Notes: a model not told the origin generated them from the sequence alone. 8,771 nt of DNA from Acidobacteriaceae bacterium (GCA_003132825.1 PKYX01000467.1:1008-9778); one strand, 5' to 3'; shown: positions 1 to 6,385, numbered from the stretch's first letter. Numbers and translations: made by a program.

Positions 1-948
1 AATGGCTTTTTGCACGTGCAGGCGGTTCTCCGCCTGATCGAACACGATCGACCGCCCCGAGTCGATCACCCGGTCGGTGATCTCTTCGCCGCGATGTGCA
101 GGCAGACAGTGCATGACGACCGCCTGCGGCGCGGCCCCGGTCACCAGCTCGTCGTTAACCTGATAGGGCGGGAAAATCCTTGCCCGCTCGCCGGCTTCCT
201 GTTCCTGACCCATGCTGGCCCACGCATCGGTATAGATGGCGTCGGCCCCACGGACCGCCTCCCGCGGATCGGTGAGCAGTTCGATGGCGGCGCCGGTCTT
301 TCCCGCCATTGCCTGCGCTGCGGCGACGATCTGCCGATCCGGACCGTAGCCCGGCGGCGTGGCAACACGGATCTTGGAGCCGATACACGCGCAGGCGAGC
401 AGGAGAGAATGCGCCACGTTGTTTCCGTCGCCAACGTAAGCCAGTTGAATTTTCTTCAGATCGCCGAAGCGCTCCTGCAAGGTGAAGTAATCGGCCAGCG
501 CCTGGCAGGGATGCTCCAGATCGCTGAGCGCGTTGATCACCGGAATCGAAGTGTGCTCCGCCATCCCCGTGGCCGTGGCATGGGAGAAGGTGCGCAGCAC
601 GATGCCGTCCACCCAGCGTTCCAGGTTATGCGCGATGTCGCTCAGCTTTTCGCGGGCGTCCAGGCGGCCGTTGGATTGGTCGACAAAAATGGCCAGACCA
701 CCGAGACTTGCCATTCCCGCCTCGAATGTGACTCGCGTACGCAGAGAAGGCTTCTCGAAAAACATCACGATCTGCTTGCCCGCCAGCACTTCGCGGAAAT
801 CCGCCGGCCGGCCCTTCATCAGCCCGGCGAGGTCAAAAATGGCTTCGACATCGATGGGCCCCAAATCGCGAATGGAAATGAGGTCGCGGCAGGGAATCCC
901 GGTGGACGCGGAAACGCTCCGTGGGGTGTTGATTGTCTGGCTGCTCAC
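1..948 (-). CDS. argF: Ornithine carbamoyltransferase, C-terminus cut by window edge
   Basis: Catalyses ornithine + carbamoyl phosphate to citrulline in the cytoplasm, step 6 of arginine synthesis. The 316 residues present carry the carbamoyl-phosphate loop SLRTR (68-72), HPCQ (146-149), the DGNNVAHS segment (174-181), the ornithine-binding DAWASMGQE segment (241-249) and the catalytic-Cys motif HCLPAHRGEE (280-289, Cys281). The reading frame is open to base 1, ending ...ENRLHVQKAI, so only a short C-terminal tail should be missing. HCLP and SMG point to an ornithine rather than an aspartate transcarbamylase. The GTG start is the only credible one: it overlaps the argD stop as GTGA and has AGGAGGGG about 9 nt upstream; no other ATG or GTG occurs before residue 44. 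It leaves about 22 residues ahead of the conserved LISIRDL, slightly long for the family. It is the last arg gene visible; what follows it lies outside the window. Confidence 0.96.
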   Translation of the reverse strand, partial: MSSQTINTPRSVSASTGIPCRDLISIRDLGPIDVEAIFDLAGLMKGRPADFREVLAGKQIVMFFEKPSLRTRVTFEAGMASLGGLAIFVDQSNGRLDAREKLSDIAHNLERWVDGIVLRTFSHATATGMAEHTSIPVINALSDLEHPCQALADYFTLQERFGDLKKIQLAYVGDGNNVAHSLLLACACIGSKIRVATPPGYGPDRQIVAAAQAMAGKTGAAIELLTDPREAVRGADAIYTDAWASMGQEQEAGERARIFPPYQVNDELVTGAAPQAVVMHCLPAHRGEEITDRVIDSGRSIVFDQAENRLHVQKAI

Positions 949-2207
949 CGTAGTTGACCCCTCCTGGTGGACTTTCCCGCACGCAGCGAGCCTCGTCCCG
1001 GCTTGACGGGTGCCGAAGCCAGAGCGGAATCGAGCGCGCGAATCACTTGGTCGACATGCTTTTTCTGGATGATGTAGGGCGGAAGAAACCGTAGCACGGT
1101 CTCATGCGTGCGATTGATCAGGATGCCGCGGTCGAGTAACCTCTGCACCGTGGCTTTTGCCGTGTCGGCCGAATCAATCTCAATGGCCAGCATCAGGCCC
1201 ATTCCCCGAACTTCGAGGATCGAGGCGTGTTGGGCTTGCAAGGCTTCCAGTTTTTCACGGAAGTAGCGGCCCATTTGCCGGATGTGGCTCATCAGGCCAT
1301 CCACGGTCCGCAGAAATTCGATGGCCACGGCGCAGGCCAGCGGACCTCCGCCAAAGGTGGTTCCGTGCATGCCGGGATGCATTCCGCTGGCGACCCGGTT
1401 GGTGGTCAGGATGGCGCCAAGCGGCAGACCGGCAGCCAGTGGCTTGGCTACGGTGACGATGTCCGGCTTCACGCCATAGTGCTGATAGGCGAAGTATTTT
1501 CCCGTGCGGCCCAAACCGCATTGGATCTCGTCGATGATCAGCAAGGCGCCGGTGCGCTCGGTCAATTCCCGTGCCGTCCGCAGGAACTCCGGGCTGACGG
1601 GATAGATGCCGCCTTCTCCCTGGATCGTCTCCAGACAAATGGCGCACACGCTGCCATCGAACTGCCGCTTCAGGTCGTCGACGTCATTGAAGGCGACGAA
1701 CCCGACGCCGGGCAGCAGCGGCGCAAAGGGATGACGATACTTTGCCTGCCCGGTCGTGGCCAGCGAACCAAAGGTGCGGCCGTGAAAGGAATTTTCCAAA
1801 GCCAGAATTCGCCACTTCGCCTTGTGGCCGTTCGAGTTCTCGCCGCGGGCCAGCGCCCGGGCGAGCTTGAGCGCTCCTTCCCAGGCTTCGGTGCCGCTGT
1901 TGCAGAAAAATGCCTTGTCCAGGCCGGAAATCTTGGTCAGCCGTTTGGCCAGTTCCGCTTGGTACTCGTGATAGAACAAGTTGGAGACGTGAATCAGCCG
2001 GCCCGCCTGGCGCTTGAGCACAGTCTGGATCGCGGCGTGCGCGTGCCCGAGCGCATTGACCCCCAGCCCGCTGAGGAAATCGAGGTAGCGTTTCCCTTCC
2101 GAGTCCCAGAGGTAGACGCCCCGTCCTCGAGTAAAGAGAACGCGCTGGCGATCATAGGTTGGCAGCAATAACTCTTGCTCGGAACGCACGACGGATGCGA
2201 GGTTCAT
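945..2207 (-). CDS. argD: Acetylornithine aminotransferase (PLP-dependent, class III)
   Basis: A 420-residue cytoplasmic PLP enzyme that transaminates N-acetylglutamate semialdehyde with glutamate to give N-acetylornithine. Visible motifs are the phosphate-binding NSGTEA (103-108), NSFHGRT (139-145), QGEGG (196-200), [14 protein letters not shown] (223-236, with Asp226 for the pyridine nitrogen), the Schiff-base lysine in [14 protein letters not shown] (Lys255) and [11 protein letters not shown] (282-292). The start is the ATG that overlaps the argB stop (ATGA) and has GAGGTG 8 nt upstream; the frame stays open far upstream, but that extension is Arg/Gly-rich shadow of argB. Odd points: the usual EANEA after NSGT/A reads EAWEG here, and the protein ends in a basic tail of about 20 residues (400-420) beyond the fold. 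Enzymes of this family can also act on succinyl-diaminopimelate (DapC role); the operon argues for arginine as the main job. Confidence 0.96.
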   Translation of the reverse strand: MNLASVVRSEQELLLPTYDRQRVLFTRGRGVYLWDSEGKRYLDFLSGLGVNALGHAHAAIQTVLKRQAGRLIHVSNLFYHEYQAELAKRLTKISGLDKAFFCNSGTEAWEGALKLARALARGENSNGHKAKWRILALENSFHGRTFGSLATTGQAKYRHPFAPLLPGVGFVAFNDVDDLKRQFDGSVCAICLETIQGEGGIYPVSPEFLRTARELTERTGALLIIDEIQCGLGRTGKYFAYQHYGVKPDIVTVAKPLAAGLPLGAILTTNRVASGMHPGMHGTTFGGGPLACAVAIEFLRTVDGLMSHIRQMGRYFREKLEALQAQHASILEVRGMGLMLAIEIDSADTAKATVQRLLDRGILINRTHETVLRFLPPYIIQKKHVDQVIRALDSALASAPVKPGRGSLRAGKSTRRGQLR

Positions 2208-2989
2208 GCTCCGATCACCTCGGTGCCGCACTCCAGCTTGGTGAAATAAAACTGTGGCAAGATCTCGGCCTGCGCGGCCGGCAAGATCCGCACCCGTCCC
2301 ACGCCCTTTCTGAGCGCCTGGTTGCAGGCCTCCAGTTTGGGCAGCATCCCGCCGCCTATCACCGAGTGTTCCACCAGAGCCGCCACATCTTTGGTGTTCA
2401 GCCAGGGGATTACACTGCCGTCGGCGTCCTTTACGCCTGGCACATCGGTCAGGAAAATCAACGTGTCCGCATGGCACGCCACGGCGCAGGCCGCGGCCAT
2501 CTGGTCGGCGTTCACGTTGTAGTACTCCCCGTCGGACCCGAGCGCGAGCGACGATAGAACCGGAATCCCGCCTTCGGCCCAAATGGCGTCCAGCCAGCGC
2601 GGTTCGACCGAACAGATTTCCCCCACAAATCCCAGGTCATAGCCCTCGGTCTTTTTCTTGCGTGCGCGGAAGGACATGCCATCCCCTCCGCACAATCCGA
2701 TGGCGGGATTTCCCGCCGCCACCACCGCTGCTACCACACTCTTGTTCACGATCCCGGCCAGGACCATGAGTGCGACGTCGCGCGTTTCCGCGTCGGTGAT
2801 GCGCAGCCCGTTCACGAAATCGCTCTTTTTTCCCATTAGGCTCAGAGTGCGCGTGAGCGTGCTCCCCCCGCCGTGGACCAAGGCGATCTGGTGGCCATCC
2901 CGCGCCAGTTCGACCACCGCCCGAGCGCACTTGCGCAAGGTTGCCTTGTCTTCGAGCGCCGTGCCACCAATCTTGACCACGATCTTCAC
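2204..2989 (-). CDS. argB: Acetylglutamate kinase
   Basis: Phosphorylates N-acetylglutamate to N-acetylglutamyl-phosphate, the second step of arginine synthesis. It is a 261-residue amino-acid-kinase-fold protein with the N-terminal KIGG (Lys6), HGGG (39-42), FVNGLRITDAETRDV (58-72), the substrate/nucleotide segment YNVNADQMA (157-165, Asn158 and Asp162), LTDVPGV (180-186) and GGGMLPK (212-218, Lys218). The GTG start overlaps the argC stop as GTGA, with AGGAGG 7 nt upstream; that Shine-Dalgarno is provided by the Glu codons near the end of argC. The first beta strand begins at residue 2, so the N-terminal helix that arginine-inhibited hexameric kinases carry is absent. From family knowledge that suggests an arginine-insensitive kinase of the short E. 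coli type. The upstream in-frame extension is argC shadow and was excluded. Confidence 0.96.
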   Translation of the reverse strand: MKIVVKIGGTALEDKATLRKCARAVVELARDGHQIALVHGGGSTLTRTLSLMGKKSDFVNGLRITDAETRDVALMVLAGIVNKSVVAAVVAAGNPAIGLCGGDGMSFRARKKKTEGYDLGFVGEICSVEPRWLDAIWAEGGIPVLSSLALGSDGEYYNVNADQMAAACAVACHADTLIFLTDVPGVKDADGSVIPWLNTKDVAALVEHSVIGGGMLPKLEACNQALRKGVGRVRILPAAQAEILPQFYFTKLECGTEVIGA

Positions 2990-4035
2990 GCGAGACCCTC
3001 CTCTTCTTCCCACCCATACATCAGGTTCATGTTCTGCACCGCTTGTCCGGCCGCGCCCTTCAGCAGGTTGTCCACACAGGAAACCAGTACCAGGCGCCGT
3101 CCATCTTCGGCCAGGCAGAAGCCGATATCGCAATAGTTGGTATTCACCGAAAACTGAATCTCCGGCAAACGGGGAGTGGCAAAAATCCGCACCCAGCGCT
3201 GGCCCTGGTAAAACTCGCGGAAGCAGCATTCCACCTCTGCTGGCTTCATCTCGCGATTGAGATGCACGTAAATGGTCGAAAGAATACCCCTCGGAATGGG
3301 CAACAGATGCGGCGTGAAGATCAATTCACCGGCATCGAGGCCTAACTGCTCTAGAATTTCTCCCGTGTGACGATGTCCAAACACCGAATAGGCGGAAAGG
3401 TTGTCGGCCACGGAAACAAAATGCGTGCGCGCGGTGGGTTCCTTGCCCGCTCCCGATACACCGGACTTGGAGTCCGAAATGATCCCCCGCTCCCGGTCGA
3501 CCAAGCCAGCCCGCAGCAAAGGCGCCAGCGCCAGGATCACCGATGTCGCATAGCAACCCGGGTTGGCCACCACCGCCGCGCTCGCAATACGGTCGCGATG
3601 GAGTTCGGGCAGGCCATAGATGGCTTTCTCCGTGAGTTCGGCGGCGGTCAGGGACCCCTCATCCTGGAACCCGTACACCGCTCGGTGCTGCGCTTCTTTC
3701 AGCCGCCAGGCGCCGCTGAGATCGATGACGCGAAGTCCCTGGGCCACGGCTTCGGGTACGAGCGCTCGCGAGGCTTGGTGCGGCGTCGCCAGAAAAAGCA
3801 ATTGGACACCCGTTTCTTTCAGAGTGGCCCAAGAAAGCGGCTGCAGGGGGTAGCGTCCGTTTCCCGAAAGCACGGGAAATAGATCCGCCAAATTGAGGGC
3901 GCCCTCGCCTTCGCCCTGTCGGCTCAAGAGCAAGGGAGTCTCCACCCGGGGATGACGCAAAAGCAACCGGGTCAATTCCAAGCCGGAATAACCGGTCGCT
4001 CCTACGACCGCTGTCTTAAGTTTGGCCGGAATCAC
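2986..4035 (-). CDS. argC: N-acetyl-gamma-glutamyl-phosphate reductase
   Basis: Reduces N-acetylglutamyl-phosphate to the semialdehyde with NADPH, the step between ArgB and ArgD. The 349 residues show the Rossmann loop GATGYSG (12-18), FLATPH (81-86), DLSGAWRL (105-112), the active-site cysteine in ANPGCYAT (157-164, Cys161), SGVSGAGKE (191-199), HRHTGEI (221-227) and LLPIPRGILST (244-254). Length is usual for the family. The GTG start overlaps the argR stop as GTGA and has AGGAG 8 nt upstream. A longer frame exists but would run through argR and begins with Arg-rich sequence unlike ArgC. The Glu-rich C-terminus (GWEEEEGLA) doubles as the ribosome-binding site of argB, a direct sign of compaction. 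Confidence 0.96.
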   Translation of the reverse strand: MIPAKLKTAVVGATGYSGLELTRLLLRHPRVETPLLLSRQGEGEGALNLADLFPVLSGNGRYPLQPLSWATLKETGVQLLFLATPHQASRALVPEAVAQGLRVIDLSGAWRLKEAQHRAVYGFQDEGSLTAAELTEKAIYGLPELHRDRIASAAVVANPGCYATSVILALAPLLRAGLVDRERGIISDSKSGVSGAGKEPTARTHFVSVADNLSAYSVFGHRHTGEILEQLGLDAGELIFTPHLLPIPRGILSTIYVHLNREMKPAEVECCFREFYQGQRWVRIFATPRLPEIQFSVNTNYCDIGFCLAEDGRRLVLVSCVDNLLKGAAGQAVQNMNLMYGWEEEEGLA

Positions 4036-4475
4036 GCAAGCATCTCCTGGGTGCGGGCGGCCAAACGGGTGGCGGATTTTTTGTCCGGGCAGACAATCAA
4101 AATCGTGTCGTCGCCGGCCACGCTGCCGACCGCTTCCGGCCATTGTTCGTCGTCGAGCGCGGCGGCCACGGGCTGGGCGCTGCCCACCGTGGTCTTGATC
4201 ACCAGCAGATTCTGTGCCCGGCGCACATCCACCACGAATTCGCGCACCAGCCGCGAGACCGGGGGAAGGGCCGAACCGGAGGCGTGATCCCCCTGGGGAA
4301 AGGCGTAACCCACTGACGTCTTGGCCAGGCCGAGATCGCGAATGTCGCGTGAGAGCGTCGCCTGCCCTACCTTGACGCCGCGTTTGTGCAGGCTACGCTG
4401 CAGGTCTTCCTGGCTCGCGATCGGTCCTTGCTCAAGTAGTGCAAGGATGGTCTTTTGTCGCAACAATTTGCTCAT
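4032..4475 (-). CDS. argR: Arginine repressor
   Basis: A 147-residue arginine-sensing repressor, normally a hexamer that binds paired ARG boxes when arginine is bound. Residues 1-60 form the winged helix-turn-helix with SQEDLQRSLHKRG (21-33) and the recognition helix QATLSRDIRDLGL (38-50, Ser42-Arg43). The C-terminal oligomerisation and ligand domain (about 78-147) ends in GSVAGDDTILIV (117-128), matching the family's arginine-contacting GTIAGDDT with Asp122-Asp123. The ATG start has only a weak AGG-type site, which itself lies inside an ARG box. It is the first gene of the argRCBDF operon, so it should be autoregulated along with the enzymes. In some phyla homologues also activate catabolism; nothing here suggests that role. 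Confidence 0.95.
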   Translation of the reverse strand: MSKLLRQKTILALLEQGPIASQEDLQRSLHKRGVKVGQATLSRDIRDLGLAKTSVGYAFPQGDHASGSALPPVSRLVREFVVDVRRAQNLLVIKTTVGSAQPVAAALDDEQWPEAVGSVAGDDTILIVCPDKKSATRLAARTQEMLA

Positions 4476-4490
4476 GAATACCTATTCACT
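4473..4490 (-). promoter_or_regulatory. ARG box 1 (ArgR operator), overlapping the argR start codon
   Basis: The core TGAATAGGTATTCA (minus strand, 4475-4488) has perfect TGAAT/ATTCA arms and fits the ARG-box consensus TGAATwwwwATTCA except for GG in the centre. The 18-bp box includes the argR ATG and the only candidate Shine-Dalgarno. ArgR bound here would block both early elongation and access to the start site DNA. The consensus is established knowledge; occupancy is inferred. Confidence 0.85.
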
Positions 4491-4492
4491 TA

Positions 4493-4510
4493 GATGCATA
4501 CTTATTCACT
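4493..4510 (-). promoter_or_regulatory. ARG box 2 (ArgR operator), at the predicted transcription start
   Basis: The core TGAATAAGTATGCA (minus strand, 4495-4508) differs from a perfect ARG box at one arm position (ATGCA for ATTCA). It is separated from box 1 by 2 bp, giving a 20-bp centre-to-centre spacing, so both lie on nearly the same DNA face as needed for one hexamer. The octamer AGTGAATA is repeated exactly 20 bp apart in the two boxes. The predicted +1 falls in this box. Confidence 0.82.
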
Positions 4511-4511
4511 C

Positions 4512-4539
4512 ATGGTAAAGGTTTCGTGCTGCGTGTCAA
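4512..4539 (-). promoter_or_regulatory. Sigma-70-type promoter of the argRCBDF operon
   Basis: On the minus strand there is a perfect -35 TTGACA (4534-4539), a 16-bp spacer and a -10 TACCAT (4512-4517, four of six consensus bases including T1, A2 and T6). The predicted start is near 4505, giving a leader of about 30 nt that contains both ARG boxes. The arrangement explains repression by ArgR directly. It is the only convincing promoter in the gap between lysC and argR. Confidence 0.7.
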
Positions 4540-4708
4540 GGGGAAACTGGGGAGTCTTGCGATGGATTTCGCCCGCACCGGGCGACAAGGCGGGTGGCGG
4601 GGATGGCGCCGGGAACCCTCGACGGCCGGGCCGCCCACACGCGGACGGCGCACCTTCGGAAAACTCAGATTGGACACCCGGGAATCGCTCTAGCAGGTTC
4701 CCCCGGGT
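4540..4708 (-). other. Gene-free lysC-argR gap with two GC hairpins, weak terminator candidates
   Basis: No reading frame with a ribosome-binding site is visible between the argR promoter and the lysC stop. Two inverted repeats occur. One (4676-4708) has 7-bp arms ACCCGGG/CCCGGGT, with an AA/TT extension after a 2-nt bulge, and straddles the lysC stop codon. The second (4630-4649) has arms GCCGCCC/GGACGGC read on the plus strand, with one G-T pair. Neither is followed by a T-run on either strand, so neither is a standard intrinsic terminator. They may end lysC transcription with Rho or protect the 3' end; this is a guess. Confidence 0.35.
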
Positions 4709-6144
4709 TGGTACATGACGCGTGCCAGACCCTCCGCCACGTGCGCCGGAGTCGAAAACAGCAGTTCATGCAAGCGCCGTACCGCCTCCTCGGCGCGAGC
4801 TTCCTCCACCAGGAAGCTGATCGTGCGTTCCGAAGCCCCCTGGCAAATCAAGCGCACATCCATGTCGGAAATGACGTGCAGAACCTGGCTGGCGATCTCC
4901 GGGCGACGGCCGATCTTCTCTCCCACCAGGCAGACCAGCGCCTTGTGGTTTTCCCAGCGTACATTCGCTAAGCCTCGGAGTTCCTGCGCGATCGCCGGTA
5001 GATCGGTCGCTGCACTCATCACCAGAGAGAAGCCATGATGCGAAGCGGAGAGCAGCTCCACGCTGTGGCGGTGGCGCGCGAACACCTCGAAAACCTGGCG
5101 CGGCAGGTCGGATGCCATCGAAGGCGCCGGCTCAAGATCGAGCACCGCCACCTCACGCTTGGCGGTGATGGCTTTTACCCGGCCGATCTCGCTGGCGTGA
5201 GCAACGATCTCGGTTCCGCCGCTCTCCGGATTTCGCGAATTCAGCACCCACACCGGGATATTGCGCCGCATCGCCGGCGCGATGGTGGCAGGATGCAGAA
5301 CCTGGGCGCCAAAGCGAGCCAATTCCGCCGCCTCATTGAAACTCAGGGTGGTGATGCGCCGGGCGTCGGGGCAAAGATTGGGGTCCGTGGTCATGACGCC
5401 ATCCACATCGGTCCAAATCTCGATCCGGCTGGCCTCGAGTCCCACCCCAATCATGGCGGCACTGCAATCCGATCCGCCACGGCCCAAAGTGGTGGGGATG
5501 CCTTCCCGCGTGGCTCCGACGAATCCTCCCAACACTGGTAGCTGTCCGGACTGCAGCACGGGCAATAGGACTGCCCGCGACCGTGTCCGAGTGTCTTCCC
5601 ACAGTGGCGTGGCACGGGTGTGGGCCGCATCCGTGACAATGCATTCCTTCGAATCGATCCAGGCCACGTCGAATCCAGCATGCAGCAGGGCGGCGTGCAG
5701 GATCTTGCTGGAAAGAAATTCGCCGACACCGAGGAACCGATCCTGCACTTCCGGGAGGAGCGCTCCCGTCGCCGCGGTCTCGCCCGCGAGATCGTCCAAC
5801 ATCTGGAACGCAGGTTCGAGCTCGGCCCAGAGGCAATGGAACTGTTGTTCCTCGACCAGTTCGCGCGCCACGGTCTGATGCCGCTGCCGTAGGCGCTCGA
5901 CAGTCTCGCGGGCGGACTGCGGTCCTCCTTCCGAGGAGGCTCTGGCGGCGCTGAGCAACTGATCCGTCACCTTAGCGAGCGCGCTCACGACGACCACGGG
6001 CCGGTGGCGGAGCCGCCGCTTCACCAACTGGCTCACGCGCCGGATGGCGGCGGCATCTTCGACCGAGGTGCCGCCAAATTTCATGACCACGCATTCCCCT
6101 CGTCGCCCGGTAGCTTCGTGGCTCTCGTTCGACAGCTGGTTCAT
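4690..6144 (-). CDS. lysC: Aspartate kinase (homologue of LysC/ThrA kinase domain)
   Basis: Phosphorylates aspartate, the committed step toward lysine, threonine, methionine and diaminopimelate. From the ATG chosen the protein has 484 residues: KFGGTSV (22-28) near the start, GVGEFLSS (139-146), TTLGRGGSDCSAA (218-230), WTDVDGVMTTDPN (244-256) and HPATIAPAMRRNIPVWV (284-300) in the kinase domain, then two C-terminal ACT repeats (about 325-395 and 402-475) that usually bind the inhibiting end product. There is no homoserine dehydrogenase or decarboxylase domain fused behind it. The start at 6144 is preferred because GGGAGG lies 6 nt upstream; an in-frame GTG at 6162 lacks a good site. About 20 poorly conserved residues precede KFGG. 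Upstream lies an apparent attenuator and a cluster of TTGATC repeats. Whether lysine or threonine is the feedback ligand cannot be read from the ACT domains by eye. Confidence 0.94.
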   Translation of the reverse strand: MNQLSNESHEATGRRGECVVMKFGGTSVEDAAAIRRVSQLVKRRLRHRPVVVVSALAKVTDQLLSAARASSEGGPQSARETVERLRQRHQTVARELVEEQQFHCLWAELEPAFQMLDDLAGETAATGALLPEVQDRFLGVGEFLSSKILHAALLHAGFDVAWIDSKECIVTDAAHTRATPLWEDTRTRSRAVLLPVLQSGQLPVLGGFVGATREGIPTTLGRGGSDCSAAMIGVGLEASRIEIWTDVDGVMTTDPNLCPDARRITTLSFNEAAELARFGAQVLHPATIAPAMRRNIPVWVLNSRNPESGGTEIVAHASEIGRVKAITAKREVAVLDLEPAPSMASDLPRQVFEVFARHRHSVELLSASHHGFSLVMSAATDLPAIAQELRGLANVRWENHKALVCLVGEKIGRRPEIASQVLHVISDMDVRLICQGASERTISFLVEEARAEEAVRRLHELLFSTPAHVAEGLARVMYQPGGTC

Positions 6145-6150
6145 CTCGCG

Positions 6151-6156
6151 CCTCCC
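6151..6156 (-). promoter_or_regulatory. Ribosome-binding site that fixes the lysC start
   Basis: GGGAGG on the minus strand, 6 nt before the ATG at 6144. It falls inside the coding sequence if the upstream GTG (6162) were used, so it argues for the shorter protein. An ATG at 6158 that overlaps this site is out of frame. Confidence 0.75.
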
Positions 6157-6166
6157 ATCCACTCTT

Positions 6167-6213
6167 GATCAAAGCTTCGATCAACAGATCCCGGATCAAT
6201 AAACTTGGATCAA
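6167..6213 (-). repeat. Four TTGATC direct repeats between the lysC terminator and lysC
   Basis: TTGATC occurs on the minus strand at 6208-6213, 6194-6199, 6179-6184 and 6167-6172, with starts 14, 15 and 12 nt apart. The first two are extended to TTGATCC. The last two form an inverted repeat (TTGATC, 8-nt loop, GATCAA), and the second copy lies in GATCCGGGATC, also a palindrome. The cluster fills most of the 5' leader between the terminator T-run and the lysC ribosome-binding site. It could be a regulator-binding array, an RNA-structure element or part of a secondary promoter; the sequence does not decide. Confidence 0.6.
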
Positions 6214-6226
6214 CAAAGTTAGAAAC

Positions 6227-6262
6227 AAAAAACCCACCATCCAGTTGCTTCTGGCGGTGGGT
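6227..6262 (-). terminator. Intrinsic terminator in the lysC leader
   Basis: Minus-strand stem ACCCACC (6256-6262) with GGTGGGT (6232-6238), seven pairs, continued after a small internal loop by CCAG/CTGG (6251-6254 with 6241-6244) and a 6-nt loop AAGCAA, then six Ts (6227-6232). It stands 82 nt upstream of the lysC ATG and 33 nt after the leader ORF stop. Its position before rather than after the gene, and a competing upstream partner for its ascending arm, suggest attenuation. It may alternatively just end the small upstream ORF transcript. Confidence 0.85.
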
Positions 6263-6295
6263 CTATTACCTGTTCAGAACTTTTTGTTGCTCAGC

Positions 6296-6385
6296 TCAGC
6301 AGGCGACCTCCCCCAGAAGACACGTTCTTCGTGTCATGGCGGTTCCAATGAAGGTTGTAATTCGCTTCTCGGAAGAAGAGGTCAT
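6296..6385 (-). CDS. Threonine-rich 29-residue leader peptide of lysC
   Basis: A mini-ORF of 29 codons plus TGA. Six residues are threonine (positions 2, 10, 11, 15, 18, 21), five of them within codons 10-21, in the stretch RITTFIGTAMTRRT, which recalls the Thr/Ile-rich thr operon leader of enteric bacteria without being alignable to it. Three arginine codons are CGA or AGA, likely rare in a GC-rich genome. The start ATG comes 6 nt after the stop of the upstream 56-codon ORF in the same frame; AGGAG lies 12 nt upstream, longer than ideal, so re-initiation by terminating ribosomes is plausible. The peptide itself probably has no function; its translation would act as the sensor. A second in-frame ATG (codon 17) exists. 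Confidence 0.5.
   Translation of the reverse strand: MTSSSEKRITTFIGTAMTRRTCLLGEVAC

Larger units (their letters stand above)
6227..6385 (-). promoter_or_regulatory. Predicted ribosome-mediated attenuator controlling lysC
   Basis: Four RNA segments fit the classical 1:2 / 2:3 / 3:4 scheme. Segment 1 GACACG (6330-6335) pairs with CGTGTC (6319-6324) across a 5-nt loop. Segment 2 continues as CTTCTGGGGGAGGTC (6305-6319) and can pair with segment 3, GACCCACCGCCAGAAG (6248-6263): seven consecutive pairs, then 2+2+2 pairs broken by two mismatches and one bulge. Segment 3 is the ascending arm of the terminator, whose descending arm is segment 4 (6232-6238). Segment 1 lies on threonine and arginine codons 18-20 of the leader ORF and segment 2 on its last codons. 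A ribosome stalled for Thr-tRNA would free segment 2 and allow read-through into lysC; one reaching the stop would cover it and let the terminator form. Inferred from sequence only. Confidence 0.6.

Noticed and set aside
10..957. Long plus-strand open frame (315 codons) opposite argF
   Set aside because: It is the antisense shadow of a clear ornithine carbamoyltransferase; it has no ribosome-binding site or recognisable domain and is explained by GC-rich codon bias.
1227..2171. Plus-strand open frame of 314 codons opposite argD
   Set aside because: Antisense to the complete PLP aminotransferase; low-complexity composition and no supporting signals.
2208..2582. 125-residue N-terminal extension of ArgD in the same frame
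   Set aside because: The extension lies inside argB and is Arg/Gly-rich; the ATG that overlaps the argB stop has a good ribosome-binding site and gives normal family length. The same reasoning removes the extended ArgB (to 3229) and ArgC (to 4143) starts.
4676..4708. Hairpin over the lysC stop as an intrinsic terminator
   Set aside because: The stem is GC-rich but no T-run follows it on the transcribed strand, so it is reported only as a possible structure.
4494..4971. Plus-strand frames in and next to the lysC-argR gap
   Set aside because: They start in the ARG-box/promoter region or run antisense into lysC, have no ribosome-binding site, and show basic, Pro/Gly-rich composition typical of shadows.
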